A DNA stretch of 64,000 bases from Chryseobacterium paludis (GCF_025403485.1 NZ_CP099966.1:2232001-2296000), one strand, 5' to 3'. Counted from the first letter of the stretch, positions 34,974 to 44,641 are shown. Made by a program: numbers and translations. Notes: generated by a model from the letters alone, not told the origin.

Positions 34974-35039
34974 TGTCATTCTGTAAGAATCTAAGCAGCT
35001 CATGTTTAGAATGATGATTTAGATTCCTACGGAATGACA
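34974..35039. repeat. imperfect inverted repeat, REP-like
   Basis: TGTCATTCTGTAAGAATCTAA on the left pairs with TTAGATTCCTACGGAATGACA on the right with two mismatches. The arms are separated by 24 bases. It lies in the convergent gap between the lipase and ABC-F genes. The TGTCATTC...GAATGACA ends resemble a dispersed flavobacterial palindrome; its copy number elsewhere is unknown. Confidence 0.6.
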
Positions 35040-35136
35040 GGATTAAAGTATAGATAATTATCGCAGATAAAATCCTTGCGCCTTAAAAACACATCTATCT
35101 TAAAAAATTGCGTCTTTGCCTTTAACCAATATTTAA

Positions 35137-36726
35137 TTAATCCAACACAATCTCATTTTCTACACCAATCTCCTCCAGAAAAAACTCATCATGAGAAATC
35201 ACCAACAATGTTCCTTGATAGTCTTTGATGGAATTGGTAAGGATCTCTACATTTTGAAGATCTACATTATTCGTCGGTTCGTCCAGAACAATAACATCCG
35301 GTGCTTTATTACTGATAGACAATCCGCACAGCAAAAGTCTTAAACGCTCTCCCCCACTCAATACTTCTCCTTTCTTATCCCAGGTTTCTTTACCAAATAA
35401 AAACCTCGACAATATGGTTTTAACCTCAGACTCCTGTAATCCATTATCATTAAACTTCTGAGCAAATTCATAAATTGTTGCTTCTTTATCAATTAAAGAG
35501 TATTCCTGATCAATATAGATCGTATTAAAATCTGTTCTGTTTACAGTTCCAATAGTAGGTTCTATATTTCCAAGCAAAAGTTTTATCAATGTTGTTTTTC
35601 CCGAACCGTTAGAACCTTTGAAAGAAATACGATCCCCGCTTCTGATCTCGAGATTAAGATCTTCCGGCCACAGGAAATTTTCGTTGTATTTAAAATTAAC
35701 ATCCACTGCATTAATAAGAATTTTTCCGGAATGCAGATTAGGATCATCAAAATTAACTTTCATCTGTTCTGTATTTTTTATAGAAGAACGCAATCCCCGT
35801 AGATCACCAGAAATATCATTGATCTTTTCAGCATGGATATTCTTTAATCTGGAAGTATTTTTTTCAGCATTATTACGAAGTGTATTCATCATAATTCTTG
35901 CAACACCGGATTTCTCCTGTTTTTTCTTTCCTCTGGCATCCAATTTCTGCTTCCTTTCCAATGTTTCGCGTTCTTTTTCTTTTGCCTTTTTTAAAGCCCG
36001 TTCTTTTGAATGAATGTCATTGTTCAATGCTTCTTCTTCAATTTCTTTTTGTTCAGTGTAAAAATCAAAGTTTCCGCCGTATGTGGAAATACCCTTATTA
36101 CTCAATTCATAGATGGTATCAACAAGATTTAATAAAGCTCGGTCATGGCTTACAATAACAAGTGTTGAACTTGTTTTATCGATATAATCATACAATAAAT
36201 TTCTTCCTTCCCGATCTAAATGATTGGTAGGTTCGTCTAATAATACAATATCCGGTTCATTAATTTGCATTCCTGCCAGAAAGACTTTGGTTTTTTGTCC
36301 ACCACTTAAGCCATTCAGCTTTTGATTTAAATCCAGATTGTTCAGTTTCCAGTATTCTAATATATGTTGACACCGTTCTTCAATGTCCCAATCATCATTT
36401 AAAATTTCAAAGTAAATTTCATCAACATCTCCGCCGCTGATTTTCTCTAAAGCATCTAGCTTTTTGTCTATTTTTAAGCATTCAGCGATTGTAAGATCAT
36501 TAAAATTCCCAAACATTTGTGGAACATAATATAGATCACCCTGGATATTTACCGCTCCATCCAAAGGTTGAATTTCGTTTGCAATGAGTTTAAGCAGGGT
36601 AGATTTCCCCATGCCGTTGCTTCCGGCTAATGCCGATTTTGAGTGTGATGGTACCGTTAAATTGATATGACTAAAGAGCAGGTCTCTGTTAGGAAACCTA
36701 TAGGATATATTTTGTAGAAAAATCAT
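35137..36726 (-). CDS. ABC-F family ATPase
   Basis: 529 residues with two ABC domains and no membrane segments. Domain 1: Walker A GSNGMGKSTLLK, signature LSGGQKTKV, Walker B VLLDEPTNHLD. Domain 2: Walker A GSNGSGKTTLIK, signature LSGGERLRL, Walker B VLDEPTNNVD. A long charged linker (about 235-330) corresponds to the ribosomal P-site tRNA-interaction motif. ABC-F proteins act on the ribosome, as translation factors or antibiotic-protection factors; the linker alone does not tell which. It is monocistronic on the minus strand. Confidence 0.92.
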   Translation of the reverse strand: MIFLQNISYRFPNRDLLFSHINLTVPSHSKSALAGSNGMGKSTLLKLIANEIQPLDGAVNIQGDLYYVPQMFGNFNDLTIAECLKIDKKLDALEKISGGDVDEIYFEILNDDWDIEERCQHILEYWKLNNLDLNQKLNGLSGGQKTKVFLAGMQINEPDIVLLDEPTNHLDREGRNLLYDYIDKTSSTLVIVSHDRALLNLVDTIYELSNKGISTYGGNFDFYTEQKEIEEEALNNDIHSKERALKKAKEKERETLERKQKLDARGKKKQEKSGVARIMMNTLRNNAEKNTSRLKNIHAEKINDISGDLRGLRSSIKNTEQMKVNFDDPNLHSGKILINAVDVNFKYNENFLWPEDLNLEIRSGDRISFKGSNGSGKTTLIKLLLGNIEPTIGTVNRTDFNTIYIDQEYSLIDKEATIYEFAQKFNDNGLQESEVKTILSRFLFGKETWDKKGEVLSGGERLRLLLCGLSISNKAPDVIVLDEPTNNVDLQNVEILTNSIKDYQGTLLVISHDEFFLEEIGVENEIVLD

Positions 36727-36893
36727 GATTTCTTTCTAATTAAAGTTAAACATCAATAATCCTGTGATTATTACTGATCAAATATGAAAGAAATTATATC
36801 CTACATGAGCCTGTTTTTAGGTTTTGTGTATGCAAATATAATGCAAATAGTGGATTAAACAGAAAAACATTTTAATCAAAAATCAAAAATCCG

Positions 36894-36901
36894 TAACTTT
36901 G
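36894..36901 (+). promoter_or_regulatory. -7 promoter element of the hpt-adk-obgE run
   Basis: TAACTTTG matches TAnnTTTG and lies 20 bases before the hpt ATG. The sequence 20 bases upstream (TTTA) is only a weak -33 match. Confidence 0.55.
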
Positions 36902-36920
36902 CCAACTACTAAAAATTTTT

Positions 36921-37475
36921 ATGGAAAGCATTAAAGTTCACGACAAAACTTTTGTTCCTTATTTAAAGGACGCCGAAATTCAGGAAATAGTAAAAGCAAC
37001 AGCGCTAAAAATTTATGAAGATTACAAAGATGAAGTTCCTGTCTTCATAGGGGTTTTGAACGGAGTTATCATGTTCTTCTCAGACCTTTTAAAGCATTAC
37101 CCGGGAAACTGTGAGATTGCTTTTATTCAAATGAGTTCTTATGCAGGAACAGAATCTACAGGAATCGTTTATCAGAAAATGGAATTAACGAAAGACGTTA
37201 AAGACCGTCACATCATTCTTGTAGAAGACATCGTAGATACAGGAAACACAGTTGAAAGTCTTTTCAAATATTTCAAAGAAACACAACGTCCAAAATCTGT
37301 AAAACTGGCGTCTTTCTTATTAAAACCTGAGGTTTATAAAAAAGATTTCAAGCTGGATTATATTGGAAAAGAAATTCCAAACAAATTTGTTCTTGGTTAT
37401 GGATTAGATTACGATGAATTGGGAAGAAATCTTTCGAATTTGTATCAATTAGAAGAGGGAAAAATCAACCATTAA
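36921..37475 (+). CDS. hpt: hypoxanthine phosphoribosyltransferase
   Basis: 184 residues. The PRPP-binding signature is ILVEDIVDTGNTVESL. The substrate-loop region has VPVFIGVLNGVIMFFSDLL and IQMSSYAGTESTG, and the C-terminal base-binding segment FVLGYGLDYDELGRNL. It salvages hypoxanthine and guanine to IMP and GMP in the cytoplasm. Adenylate kinase follows 43 bases later, and the two probably share the promoter at 36894-36901. Confidence 0.95.
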   Translation: MESIKVHDKTFVPYLKDAEIQEIVKATALKIYEDYKDEVPVFIGVLNGVIMFFSDLLKHYPGNCEIAFIQMSSYAGTESTGIVYQKMELTKDVKDRHIILVEDIVDTGNTVESLFKYFKETQRPKSVKLASFLLKPEVYKKDFKLDYIGKEIPNKFVLGYGLDYDELGRNLSNLYQLEEGKINH

Positions 37476-37518
37476 TTTCAAATCTGAAATTTAAATTTAA
37501 ATATCTAATTAAATAAAA

Positions 37519-38097
37519 ATGATAAACATTGTTCTGTTCGGGCCTCCAGGAAGTGGAAAAGGAACACAAGCTCAAAATCTCATCGAAAAATTTAATCTAA
37601 AGCAAATCTCAACAGGTGATCTTTTCAGATTCAATATGAAAAATGACACTGAATTAGGAAAATTAGCTAAATCTTACATCGATAAGGGAGAATTGGTTCC
37701 AGATCAGGTAACAATTGATATGCTGATAGACGAATTAAGAAAACCGACAGATGCGGCAGGATTTATTTTCGATGGATACCCAAGAACTGCTGTACAAACA
37801 GAGGCTTTGGAAAAAATCGTTAAAGAAGAGCTGAATGATGACATCGATGTTTGTCTTTCATTGATCGTAGAAGATACAATTTTGGTTGAGAGATTACTGA
37901 AAAGAGGAGAAACAAGTGGTAGAACCGACGACAGTAATGAAGAGATCATCCAAAACAGAATTAAAGAATACTATACGAAAACAGCTGAAGTAGCTGAATT
38001 GTACAAGCAACAAGGTAAATATGTAGAGGTAAATGGAGTTGGCGAAATCAACGAAATTTCTGAAAAGTTGTTCGCTGAAGTAGAAAAAATAAAATAA
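37519..38097 (+). CDS. adk: adenylate kinase
   Basis: 192 residues, the short form without the zinc-binding lid. P-loop GPPGSGKGTQAQNL; AMP-binding ISTGDLFR and DGYPRTAVQTEAL; lid arginines in RLLKRGETSGRTDD. It converts ATP and AMP to two ADP. It follows hpt in the same direction, with obgE next, an order common in Bacteroidota. Confidence 0.96.
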   Translation: MINIVLFGPPGSGKGTQAQNLIEKFNLKQISTGDLFRFNMKNDTELGKLAKSYIDKGELVPDQVTIDMLIDELRKPTDAAGFIFDGYPRTAVQTEALEKIVKEELNDDIDVCLSLIVEDTILVERLLKRGETSGRTDDSNEEIIQNRIKEYYTKTAEVAELYKQQGKYVEVNGVGEINEISEKLFAEVEKIK

Positions 38098-38162
38098 TCG
38101 GGATTCGGGGGACGGGATGAGAGTTTCCTATCCCGTAACTCGCAACTCGTAACAAATAATAT

Positions 38163-39146
38163 ATGTCTAATTTTGTAGATTACGTAAAGATTCATTGTAA
38201 AAGCGGCCATGGTGGTGCAGGTTCTGCCCATCTTCGTCGTGAAAAATACATTCCTAAAGGTGGACCTGATGGTGGAGACGGAGGTCGAGGCGGTCATGTT
38301 ATCATGAAAGGGAATGCTCAGGAATGGACTTTACTTCCACTTCGTTATACCCGTCATGTAAAAGCAGAACGTGGTGAAAACGGAGGAAAAAACCAGCTTA
38401 CAGGAGGTTATGGAGCTGATGTTTATATTGAGGTTCCTATTGGAACCATTGCCAAGAATGAAGAAGGTGAGATCATTGGTGAAATTTTAGAAGACGGACA
38501 GGAAATCATTCTGATGGAAGGAGGAAAAGGAGGTATGGGAAATGAATTCTTTAAATCTTCTACCAACCAGACTCCAAGATTTGCACAACCGGGAATGGAT
38601 GGTCAGGAAGGCTTTGTTGTTTTTGAACTTAAGATTTTAGCCGATGTGGGTCTTGTAGGTTTCCCTAACGCTGGAAAGTCTACTCTTTTGGCTTCTGTTT
38701 CTGCAGCGAAACCTAAAATTGCAAATTATGCATTTACTACTTTAACTCCTAACTTAGGGATCGTTGATTACAGAAATTACAAATCTTTTGTAATGGCTGA
38801 TATTCCGGGAATTATTGAAGGTGCTGCTGAAGGAAAAGGTCTTGGTCATCGATTTTTAAGACATATTGAAAGAAATTCAATCTTATTATTCATTATTCCG
38901 GCTGACTCTGAGGATCATTTCCAAGAGTTTAAAATTCTGGAAAATGAACTGAAAGAATATAATCCTGAATTGCTGGATAAAGATTTCATTGTTTCCGTTT
39001 CAAAATCAGATCTACTTGATGATGAACTTAAAAAAGAGATCTCCGCCGAATTTCCAGAAAACAGACAACCCATATTTTTCTCTGGGGTAACCGGAGAGAA
39101 TCTTATGGAATTGAAGGATGCGATCTGGAAGAAATTGCATGGATAA
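38163..39146 (+). CDS. obgE: Obg family GTPase
   Basis: 327 residues. The glycine-rich Obg fold comes first (about 1-158; [21 protein letters not shown]). The G domain follows with G1 [13 protein letters not shown]3 DIPGIIEG and G4-like SKSDLL. It has no C-terminal extension, as is normal in this phylum. It associates with the large ribosomal subunit and links growth to ribosome maturation. It is third in the hpt-adk-obgE run, with a terminator 30 bases after its stop. Confidence 0.96.
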   Translation: MSNFVDYVKIHCKSGHGGAGSAHLRREKYIPKGGPDGGDGGRGGHVIMKGNAQEWTLLPLRYTRHVKAERGENGGKNQLTGGYGADVYIEVPIGTIAKNEEGEIIGEILEDGQEIILMEGGKGGMGNEFFKSSTNQTPRFAQPGMDGQEGFVVFELKILADVGLVGFPNAGKSTLLASVSAAKPKIANYAFTTLTPNLGIVDYRNYKSFVMADIPGIIEGAAEGKGLGHRFLRHIERNSILLFIIPADSEDHFQEFKILENELKEYNPELLDKDFIVSVSKSDLLDDELKKEISAEFPENRQPIFFSGVTGENLMELKDAIWKKLHG

Positions 39147-39175
39147 AACTATTTAAGTCTTTATAAAAAATTATT

Positions 39176-39202
39176 AATAGAGTGCATTTTGTGTACTCTA
39201 TT
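39176..39202 (+). terminator. terminator after obgE
   Basis: AATAGAGT and ACTCTATT pair around an 11-base loop. The 3' side is T/A-rich (ATTATTATATC). Confidence 0.6.
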
Positions 39203-39216
39203 ATTATATCTATCAT

Positions 39217-39719
39217 TTGCTAAAGAGAAATTTAGACCCAAAATCTTTCTTCTATGCAGGAGGACTTGTAGAATATCCTTTATCTCCAAAAGTTGCTTTG
39301 CAAGGGGAGTTACTTTATACCCAGATTGGAGGAAAAATGAGTAAAGAGGCCGTTCCCATTCCTGATAGCCGAGTAATTAATTTTGAAAACACTCGTTATA
39401 ACCTTCGATTTTCTCAAATTCAGGTTCCTGTTTCCATAAAATACAGTATCATTCCCCAGTTTTCTGCATCTGTTGGAATGAACATCGCATTTAATTTGTC
39501 TTCAAAAGTAAAAACAACATTCCTGGGTACAGATCTGTACGATTATGAAGGAATTAAAACACTGAACCTTTACCCCTTTTTAGGTGCGGAATACAAGTTC
39601 AATAAAAAATTCTTTGTAGATGCCCAATATAATTTCAATTTTACCAAAATAAATACAGCTAACGGACTTCCCGTTAAAGCAGGTTTTCTACAGACGGTGT
39701 AGGTTATCGTTTTAAATAA
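39217..39719 (+). pseudogene. decayed outer-membrane beta-barrel protein gene (5' truncated, 3' frameshift)
   Basis: The readable part starts in the middle of a PorT/OmpW-like barrel (FFYAGGLVEYPLSPKVALQG, then LLYTQIGGKMS and VPVSIKYSIIPQFSASVGMN). There is no signal peptide and no ATG; the first possible start is a TTG at 39217. The frame ends at 39702 with FLQTV. Reading one base earlier through the same place gives GVGYRFK and a stop at 39717-39719, the usual end of such barrels. So both ends are damaged. The missing first strands should lie where the obgE terminator now is, which suggests a deletion. Confidence 0.7.
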
Positions 39720-39774
39720 ATCTCAGGATAAATCAGCAATAATAGGTAAAATAATGTACTTAAATTATTTTACC

Positions 39775-39782
39775 TACCTTTG
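39775..39782 (+). promoter_or_regulatory. -7 promoter element of the RhlE-type helicase gene
   Basis: TACCTTTG matches TAnnTTTG. It implies a leader of about 130 bases before the TTG start at 39918. No clear -33 element. Confidence 0.5.
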
Positions 39783-39846
39783 CATTATATTTCGCGGCAT
39801 TCTCAGCCCTTTCAGTAATTAATTTTACTTAAAAATTCTGTTAATC

Positions 39847-39868
39847 TTTTTAGCAGATTCGCTAAAAA
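39847..39868 (+). promoter_or_regulatory. hairpin in the helicase 5' leader
   Basis: TTTTTAGC-AGATTC-GCTAAAAA is a perfect 8-bp stem within the leader, 50 bases before the start codon. It could be an attenuator or a cold-sensitive structure acted on by the helicase itself; that is inference. Confidence 0.4.
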
Positions 39869-39917
39869 TGATGAAGTATACTACTTCGACCGCATTATTT
39901 TTAATACGCAATATATT

Positions 39918-41180
39918 TTGTTATTTACAGACTTAAAAATTATCAAGCCCATTTTAGATGCGCTTCAACAGGAAGGTTATGAAAAACCAACTCCTATACA
40001 ACAAAAAGCTATTCCTTCTATTTTAGAGAAAAAAGATCTGCTAGGAACAGCACAAACAGGAACAGGTAAAACAGCAGCTTTTGCTATTCCTATTTTACAA
40101 AATCTTTCAGAACGTCCAAAAAGCAATCAGATCAAAGCCCTAATTTTAACACCTACGAGAGAATTGGCAATACAGATCGAAGAAAGTTTTAGCGCTTATG
40201 GAAGAAATCTTCCTTTAAGAAAATTAGTAATTTTCGGAGGGGTTAAACAAGGTTCACAAGAAGCTGCATTAAGAAAAGGAGTTGATATCCTGGTTGCAAC
40301 ACCCGGAAGATTACTTGACTTTATTGCTCAGGGAATTATCAGTCTTAAAAATCTTGAGATCTTCGTTCTTGACGAAGCTGACAGAATGCTGGATATGGGT
40401 TTCGTACATGATGTAAAAAGAATTATAAAGCTTTTACCTCAAAGAAGACAAACTTTATTTTTCTCTGCTACAATGCCACCTGAAATACAGAAATTGGCAA
40501 GTTCTATCCTGAATAATCCTGTACAAGTTGAAGTAACGCCAGTTTCTTCAACAGCAGAGACCATTAAACAATCTGTTTATTTTGTTCAGAAAGACGATAA
40601 ATTAGGATTACTCACACATATCTTAAATGACCATATCTCCGAATCTGTTTTGGTTTTCTCAAGAACAAAACATGGTGCGGATAAAATTGCCAGAACTCTT
40701 CAGAAAAGTAATATCTCTGCAGAGGCTATCCACGGAAATAAATCTCAAAATGCACGTCAAAATGCTTTGAGCAATTTTAAATCCGGAAAAACCAGAGTTT
40801 TAGTTGCTACAGATATTGCAGCAAGAGGAATTGATATAGACGAATTAAAATATGTTATCAACTACGAACTTTCTGATGTTGCCGAAACCTATGTTCATAG
40901 AATCGGAAGAACGGGAAGAGCAGGTGCTGAGGGAACTTCAATCTCTTTCGTAGATGGTTTAGATTTGTTGAACTTAAGAGATACCGAAAAATTAATCGGA
41001 ATAAAGATCCCGGTGATTAAAGATCATCCGTTTCATACAGAGAATCTGGTAGCACAAAAAAGGGATTCCAATAACAAGCCAATGAATGGCAATGCTGGTT
41101 CCGGAAGACCAAAACCTGCTCAAAGAAAAGATGCCGGCACGAAAAAGCCAAAGAATAAGAGTTTCTTTAGAAAAAAATAA
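39918..41180 (+). CDS. rhlE: DEAD-box RNA helicase, RhlE type
   Basis: 420 residues from a TTG start ([18 protein letters not shown]...); no ATG is available before the helicase core. Motifs in order: Q motif [22 protein letters not shown], Ia [67 protein letters not shown]. The basic C-terminal tail ([22 protein letters not shown]) is typical of RhlE. It unwinds RNA in ribosome assembly or decay. A structured leader precedes it and a strong bidirectional terminator follows. Confidence 0.93.
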   Translation: MLFTDLKIIKPILDALQQEGYEKPTPIQQKAIPSILEKKDLLGTAQTGTGKTAAFAIPILQNLSERPKSNQIKALILTPTRELAIQIEESFSAYGRNLPLRKLVIFGGVKQGSQEAALRKGVDILVATPGRLLDFIAQGIISLKNLEIFVLDEADRMLDMGFVHDVKRIIKLLPQRRQTLFFSATMPPEIQKLASSILNNPVQVEVTPVSSTAETIKQSVYFVQKDDKLGLLTHILNDHISESVLVFSRTKHGADKIARTLQKSNISAEAIHGNKSQNARQNALSNFKSGKTRVLVATDIAARGIDIDELKYVINYELSDVAETYVHRIGRTGRAGAEGTSISFVDGLDLLNLRDTEKLIGIKIPVIKDHPFHTENLVAQKRDSNNKPMNGNAGSGRPKPAQRKDAGTKKPKNKSFFRKK

Positions 41181-41181
41181 T

Positions 41182-41217
41182 AAAAAAATCCTTCTCAGTA
41201 CTGAGAAGGATTTTTTT
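41182..41217 (+). terminator. perfect bidirectional terminator
   Basis: AAAAAAATCCTTCTCAGT and ACTGAGAAGGATTTTTTT form an uninterrupted 18-base palindrome between the convergent helicase and TatD genes. T-runs are provided in both directions. Confidence 0.9.
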
Positions 41218-41235
41218 TACTATAAAACAGGTCAG

Positions 41236-41997
41236 CTATTTAAACATTTTTTTTCCATTCTCCGTTGTAATTCTACTTATTTCAGGGAAGTCTTTGTTAT
41301 AGATATTAACCAATTTACCAACCACAAGATCAAGATATGAACTTTCATTTCTTTTTCCCCGATGAGGAACGGGAGCTAAATACGGAGAATCTGTTTCTAA
41401 AACGATTTTATCCAATGGGATCTCATGCAAAAATTGATCAATCTTTCCATTTTTAAAGGTTACTACTCCACCGATCCCTAAAATAAAATTGAGGTCTATC
41501 GCACGTTTTGCCTGCTCTAGATTACCGGAAAAGCAATGAAAGATCCCCCGAAGTTTCGGATGTCTTTTTCTTTCCAGAACTTCAAAAGTTTCATCAAAGC
41601 TTTCTCTTGTATGAATTACGATTGGTAAATCCATTTCAATAGCCCAATCGATCTGTTGTTCGAAAGTCTTAATCTGAATATCTAAAGTCGTTTTATCCCA
41701 ATATAAATCTATTCCGATTTCTCCGATAGCAGGAAAATGTCTTTGATCAAGATAATTTTTTACGATCTTCAATTCATTTTCCCAAGATTCTGGTTTTACA
41801 TAACAAGGATGCAAACCCATCATTGAAAAGATCTGGCCGGGATATTCGCTTTCCAAATGGAGCATCTTTTCATGAGATTCAGAATCGATGGCTGGAAGAT
41901 AAAATTCAGTTATCCCTTTATCAAAAGCTCTTTGGATTGCCTCTTTTCTATCTTCATCAAATTCTTCAGCGTATAAGTGTGTATGTGTATCAATCAT
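41236..41997 (-). CDS. TatD-family metal-dependent DNase/hydrolase
   Basis: 253 residues. Metal-binding start IDTHTHLYAEEFDEDR, then MMGLHPCYV, IGEIGIDLYWD (Glu/Asp ligands), PIVIHTRESFDE, GIFHCFSG and LETDSPYLAPVPHRGKRNE. These are the full TatD signatures. Such enzymes act as 3'-5' exonucleases or D-aminoacyl-type hydrolases in the cytoplasm. It lies three bases after the DUF4269 gene, within a GSCFA-DUF4269-tatD operon. Confidence 0.93.
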   Translation of the reverse strand: MIDTHTHLYAEEFDEDRKEAIQRAFDKGITEFYLPAIDSESHEKMLHLESEYPGQIFSMMGLHPCYVKPESWENELKIVKNYLDQRHFPAIGEIGIDLYWDKTTLDIQIKTFEQQIDWAIEMDLPIVIHTRESFDETFEVLERKRHPKLRGIFHCFSGNLEQAKRAIDLNFILGIGGVVTFKNGKIDQFLHEIPLDKIVLETDSPYLAPVPHRGKRNESSYLDLVVGKLVNIYNKDFPEISRITTENGKKMFK

Positions 41998-42000
41998 TTT

Positions 42001-42528
42001 CTAAAATTTTAATAGATCTTCATAAGGGTTTTCCAGATTCATCAGTAAACCAAAAGCTGGTTCTGTCTTGATCCCTTTCTTTTTTAATTCTATTATCTGC
42101 TGTTTAAATGTTTCTCCTTTCTCACATAGTATGTTGTATTCAGCAATCATATGTCTGTAAGCATTTTGTTTTATTGTCGGCTTATTTTGTCCAAAAATCT
42201 CTATGGGAAATTCATCAAGCATAAAGTTTAAAACAATACTTTTTTCTCCATTTACAGTTACTTTTTCAACCTTAACATCTACTTCCAAAGGAATTAGCTT
42301 ACTAAGCATTATTTCGTTCAAAAAATCTTCTTCAAATCTAAGATCTACCTCACAGATAATATCTAAATCACTGCCCTCAACATCAATTTCAATTGGAACT
42401 GTTCCCGCTAAAATCGGAGAATAATTTTTAAGCTTTTCAAAAACTTTATATTTCGTAAGAACTTCAAAAGCTCTTTGCTGTTTCTGATTCCCACTTTCCA
42501 AATAATCTATTTTTGTAAAGTCTATCAT
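42001..42528 (-). CDS. DUF4269 protein (nucleotidyltransferase-like)
   Basis: 175 residues. The start MIDFTKIDYLESGNQKQQRAF, continuing to ILAGTVPIEIDVEGSDLDII, is characteristic of DUF4269. The GT...SDLDI pattern is like the GSxxxxDxD active site of minimal nucleotidyltransferases, so a nucleotide-transfer activity is possible but unproven. It is three bases from GSCFA upstream and tatD downstream, indicating tight co-transcription. Confidence 0.85.
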   Translation of the reverse strand: MIDFTKIDYLESGNQKQQRAFEVLTKYKVFEKLKNYSPILAGTVPIEIDVEGSDLDIICEVDLRFEEDFLNEIMLSKLIPLEVDVKVEKVTVNGEKSIVLNFMLDEFPIEIFGQNKPTIKQNAYRHMIAEYNILCEKGETFKQQIIELKKKGIKTEPAFGLLMNLENPYEDLLKF

Positions 42529-42531
42529 CAG

Positions 42532-43482
42532 CTAGAATATTTTATGTTTTACTTTCTTTTGTTGATTGTCGATCTTTTGTTTTAATTTCTCTTTAAAATC
42601 AAGATATTTAGGATCTTTCTCATCTTCTGTTTTATGTTGTAAAGCTTTATTAATTTTAAAATTCTCTTTAATAAATTCTTTAGTATTTTCTGAGAAATAA
42701 GCAGATCCAAACCTGTCAAAAATATACTGGATAGCCTGAGCATTAGGATGGATCATATCCTCTTTATAGAAACGATAATCCCGTAAATCATCCATCACAA
42801 TCTCATAAATTGGCAGATAATGGCAATTTTCAATCACCGAAATAGCTTCATGAACAGCGGTGATCAATTTTGATTTGCTAAGTTGGTTTTCCACCATTCC
42901 ATCTTTGGTATGCCGAACAGGAGATACCGTAAACAGGATCTGTACATTTTCTTTACAGATATCTTTGAGACTTAGAATCGTATTATAAATTGAATCTGTA
43001 ATTTCCTGGTGGGTCAGCAATCTTTTCTCAAAGAATTTCTGCGGTATCTTATGACAGTTGGCTACAAGCTTTTTCTTTGGCTGAAATTCATAGATAAATG
43101 AGGTTCCATAGGTTATAATAACCCAATTCGCATCTTGTAGAAAAAGATTTCCTTCTTCTATTTTGCTATTAATTTTATCCAGTGTCTGATGAATATACCG
43201 TGTATCAAAACTGCTATGGTGATCAAGAGAAATATATTCTTCGTTAAAGGTGATTAAATCCTCCTCAATATAAAAGTCTGAGTCATGAAGCCTTTGTATG
43301 GCATTGTTAATAGAAAACGGGTTAAAAACAGTCCCAAACGGATTATTAGCTGTCTGAATCTGTCCTTGCTGAAGCAGATCTGACATCTCTGAAGCAAAAC
43401 AAGAACCTATTGAAAATATTTTATCTTCAACTTCGATCTTATTCTCTGACTCATTGATGTTAACTTCAGTTCTGAATTTCAT
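42532..43482 (-). CDS. GSCFA-domain protein
   Basis: 316 residues. The family signature is in IFSIGSCFASEMSDLL. Further boxes are NNPFGTVFNPFSI, WVIITYGTSFIYE, VSPVRHTKDGM and YKEDMIHPNAQAIQYIF. These belong to an SGNH/GDSL-like hydrolase fold, with Ser in GSCFA and Asp/His in DMIHPN. It probably acts as an acyl esterase or transferase; the substrate is unknown. First gene of a three-gene operon. Confidence 0.88.
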   Translation of the reverse strand: MKFRTEVNINESENKIEVEDKIFSIGSCFASEMSDLLQQGQIQTANNPFGTVFNPFSINNAIQRLHDSDFYIEEDLITFNEEYISLDHHSSFDTRYIHQTLDKINSKIEEGNLFLQDANWVIITYGTSFIYEFQPKKKLVANCHKIPQKFFEKRLLTHQEITDSIYNTILSLKDICKENVQILFTVSPVRHTKDGMVENQLSKSKLITAVHEAISVIENCHYLPIYEIVMDDLRDYRFYKEDMIHPNAQAIQYIFDRFGSAYFSENTKEFIKENFKINKALQHKTEDEKDPKYLDFKEKLKQKIDNQQKKVKHKIF

Positions 43483-43590
43483 ATATGGGTATAAGGTAGC
43501 AGCAATAAGGTTTTAGATAATTTGTAGCAGGAAATAGGTAATATATTCTTGAATTTTTTGCCACCTTCTATCAATAACCTATTATCTGTT

Positions 43591-44562
43591 CTAACTTTCT
43601 CTTCTCAACAAATAATTCGCTAGCTCTATAAAAGGTTTTTTCTTTTCTTCCGGAATATTAATCTTCTGAAGATAGCTCTGACCTATCTCATTATGTTTTT
43701 GAATTAAACGCAATGCCTTTTCATCAACTTTGGTTCTTCTGAAAATTTTCTCCACTCCATAAACCTTATCAATATTATCGGTCTTTTTAGAATACCAATG
43801 ATCAAGTTCTCTTCTTTCTTCATCAGTGGCATGTTCTCTCGCCATTAAATAAAGAACCGTTTTTTTGTTTTCATAAATATCACCGGCATGTTTTTTCCCA
43901 AACTGTGCCTGATCTCCAAATACATCTAAATAATCATCCATGATCTGGAATGCAATTCCGATATGTTTCCCAAAATTGAAAATAGATTTTGCATCTTTAA
44001 AATTAGCCTTGGCAATCAGAGCTCCTATCTCAAAAGAAGAGGCACTTAAAACACCTGTTTTATAAGTAATCATTCTGATATAATCATCAAAAGTCACATC
44101 TTCCTGAGTCTCAAAGTTGATATCATATTGCTGACCTTCACATAGCAAAAGTCCGGTATGCGTAAATATTCTGATACAAGCTTTAAAAATTTCCGGCTCC
44201 AGATCTTCAAAGAACTTGTATGCTTTTAACATCAGTCCATCTCCGGAAAGAATTCCCACATTAATTCCGTGTAAAGTATGAATGGTAGGTTTATTTCTTC
44301 GCAATGGAGCTTCATCCATAATATCATCATGGATCAAAGTAAAATTATGGAAAAACTCGATCGCTAATGCGGGCTTAATCGCCTGCTTAAGATCACCTCC
44401 GAACAAATCACAAGCCATTAAAACCATAATAGGACGTAAACGCTTTCCACCATGGGAGATGATGTAGTTCATCGGATCGTATAATTCCGTAGGCTTATCT
44501 TTAAAAGTGTATTTGGTAATGGCATCAGCAACAAGCTGTTGGTAGGTGTCTAAAAATTCCAT
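43591..44562 (-). CDS. polyprenyl (isoprenyl) diphosphate synthase
   Basis: 323 residues. First Asp-rich motif LIHDDIMDEAPLRRNKPT, second MDDYLDVFGD; the substrate-binding GGKRLRP is near residue 37. It condenses isopentenyl diphosphate with an allylic diphosphate in trans. The residues before the first motif (IEFFHNFTLIHDD, Phe/His) suggest a medium-length product such as that used for menaquinone, but chain length cannot be fixed from sequence by eye. Monocistronic. Confidence 0.92.
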   Translation of the reverse strand: MEFLDTYQQLVADAITKYTFKDKPTELYDPMNYIISHGGKRLRPIMVLMACDLFGGDLKQAIKPALAIEFFHNFTLIHDDIMDEAPLRRNKPTIHTLHGINVGILSGDGLMLKAYKFFEDLEPEIFKACIRIFTHTGLLLCEGQQYDINFETQEDVTFDDYIRMITYKTGVLSASSFEIGALIAKANFKDAKSIFNFGKHIGIAFQIMDDYLDVFGDQAQFGKKHAGDIYENKKTVLYLMAREHATDEERRELDHWYSKKTDNIDKVYGVEKIFRRTKVDEKALRLIQKHNEIGQSYLQKINIPEEKKKPFIELANYLLRRES

Positions 44563-44615
44563 AAAATCCTATAATTTCAACAAAAATACAATTTTTCAAG
44601 TCTTTATAAAACAAA

Positions 44616-44641
44616 AAACTTTGCCCATTTGGACAAAGTTT
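44616..44641 (-). terminator. intrinsic terminator of the phosphate-transport pair
   Basis: AAACTTTG and CAAAGTTT pair, with inner CC/GG pairs, and the minus strand continues into TTTTTTG. It lies 24 bases after the PiT stop. Confidence 0.8.

Noticed and set aside
36894..36901. A complete -33/-7 promoter for hpt
   Set aside because: Only the -7 box is good; the -33 position reads TTTA, so only the -7 element is listed.
38098..38162. G+C-rich spacer between adk and obgE (GGGATTCGGGGGACGGGATG...) as an RNA element
   Set aside because: It has a weak GGGAT/ATCCC pairing and a short CTCGCAACTCGTAAC near-repeat, but no structure or family I can name. It may be a dispersed intergenic repeat.
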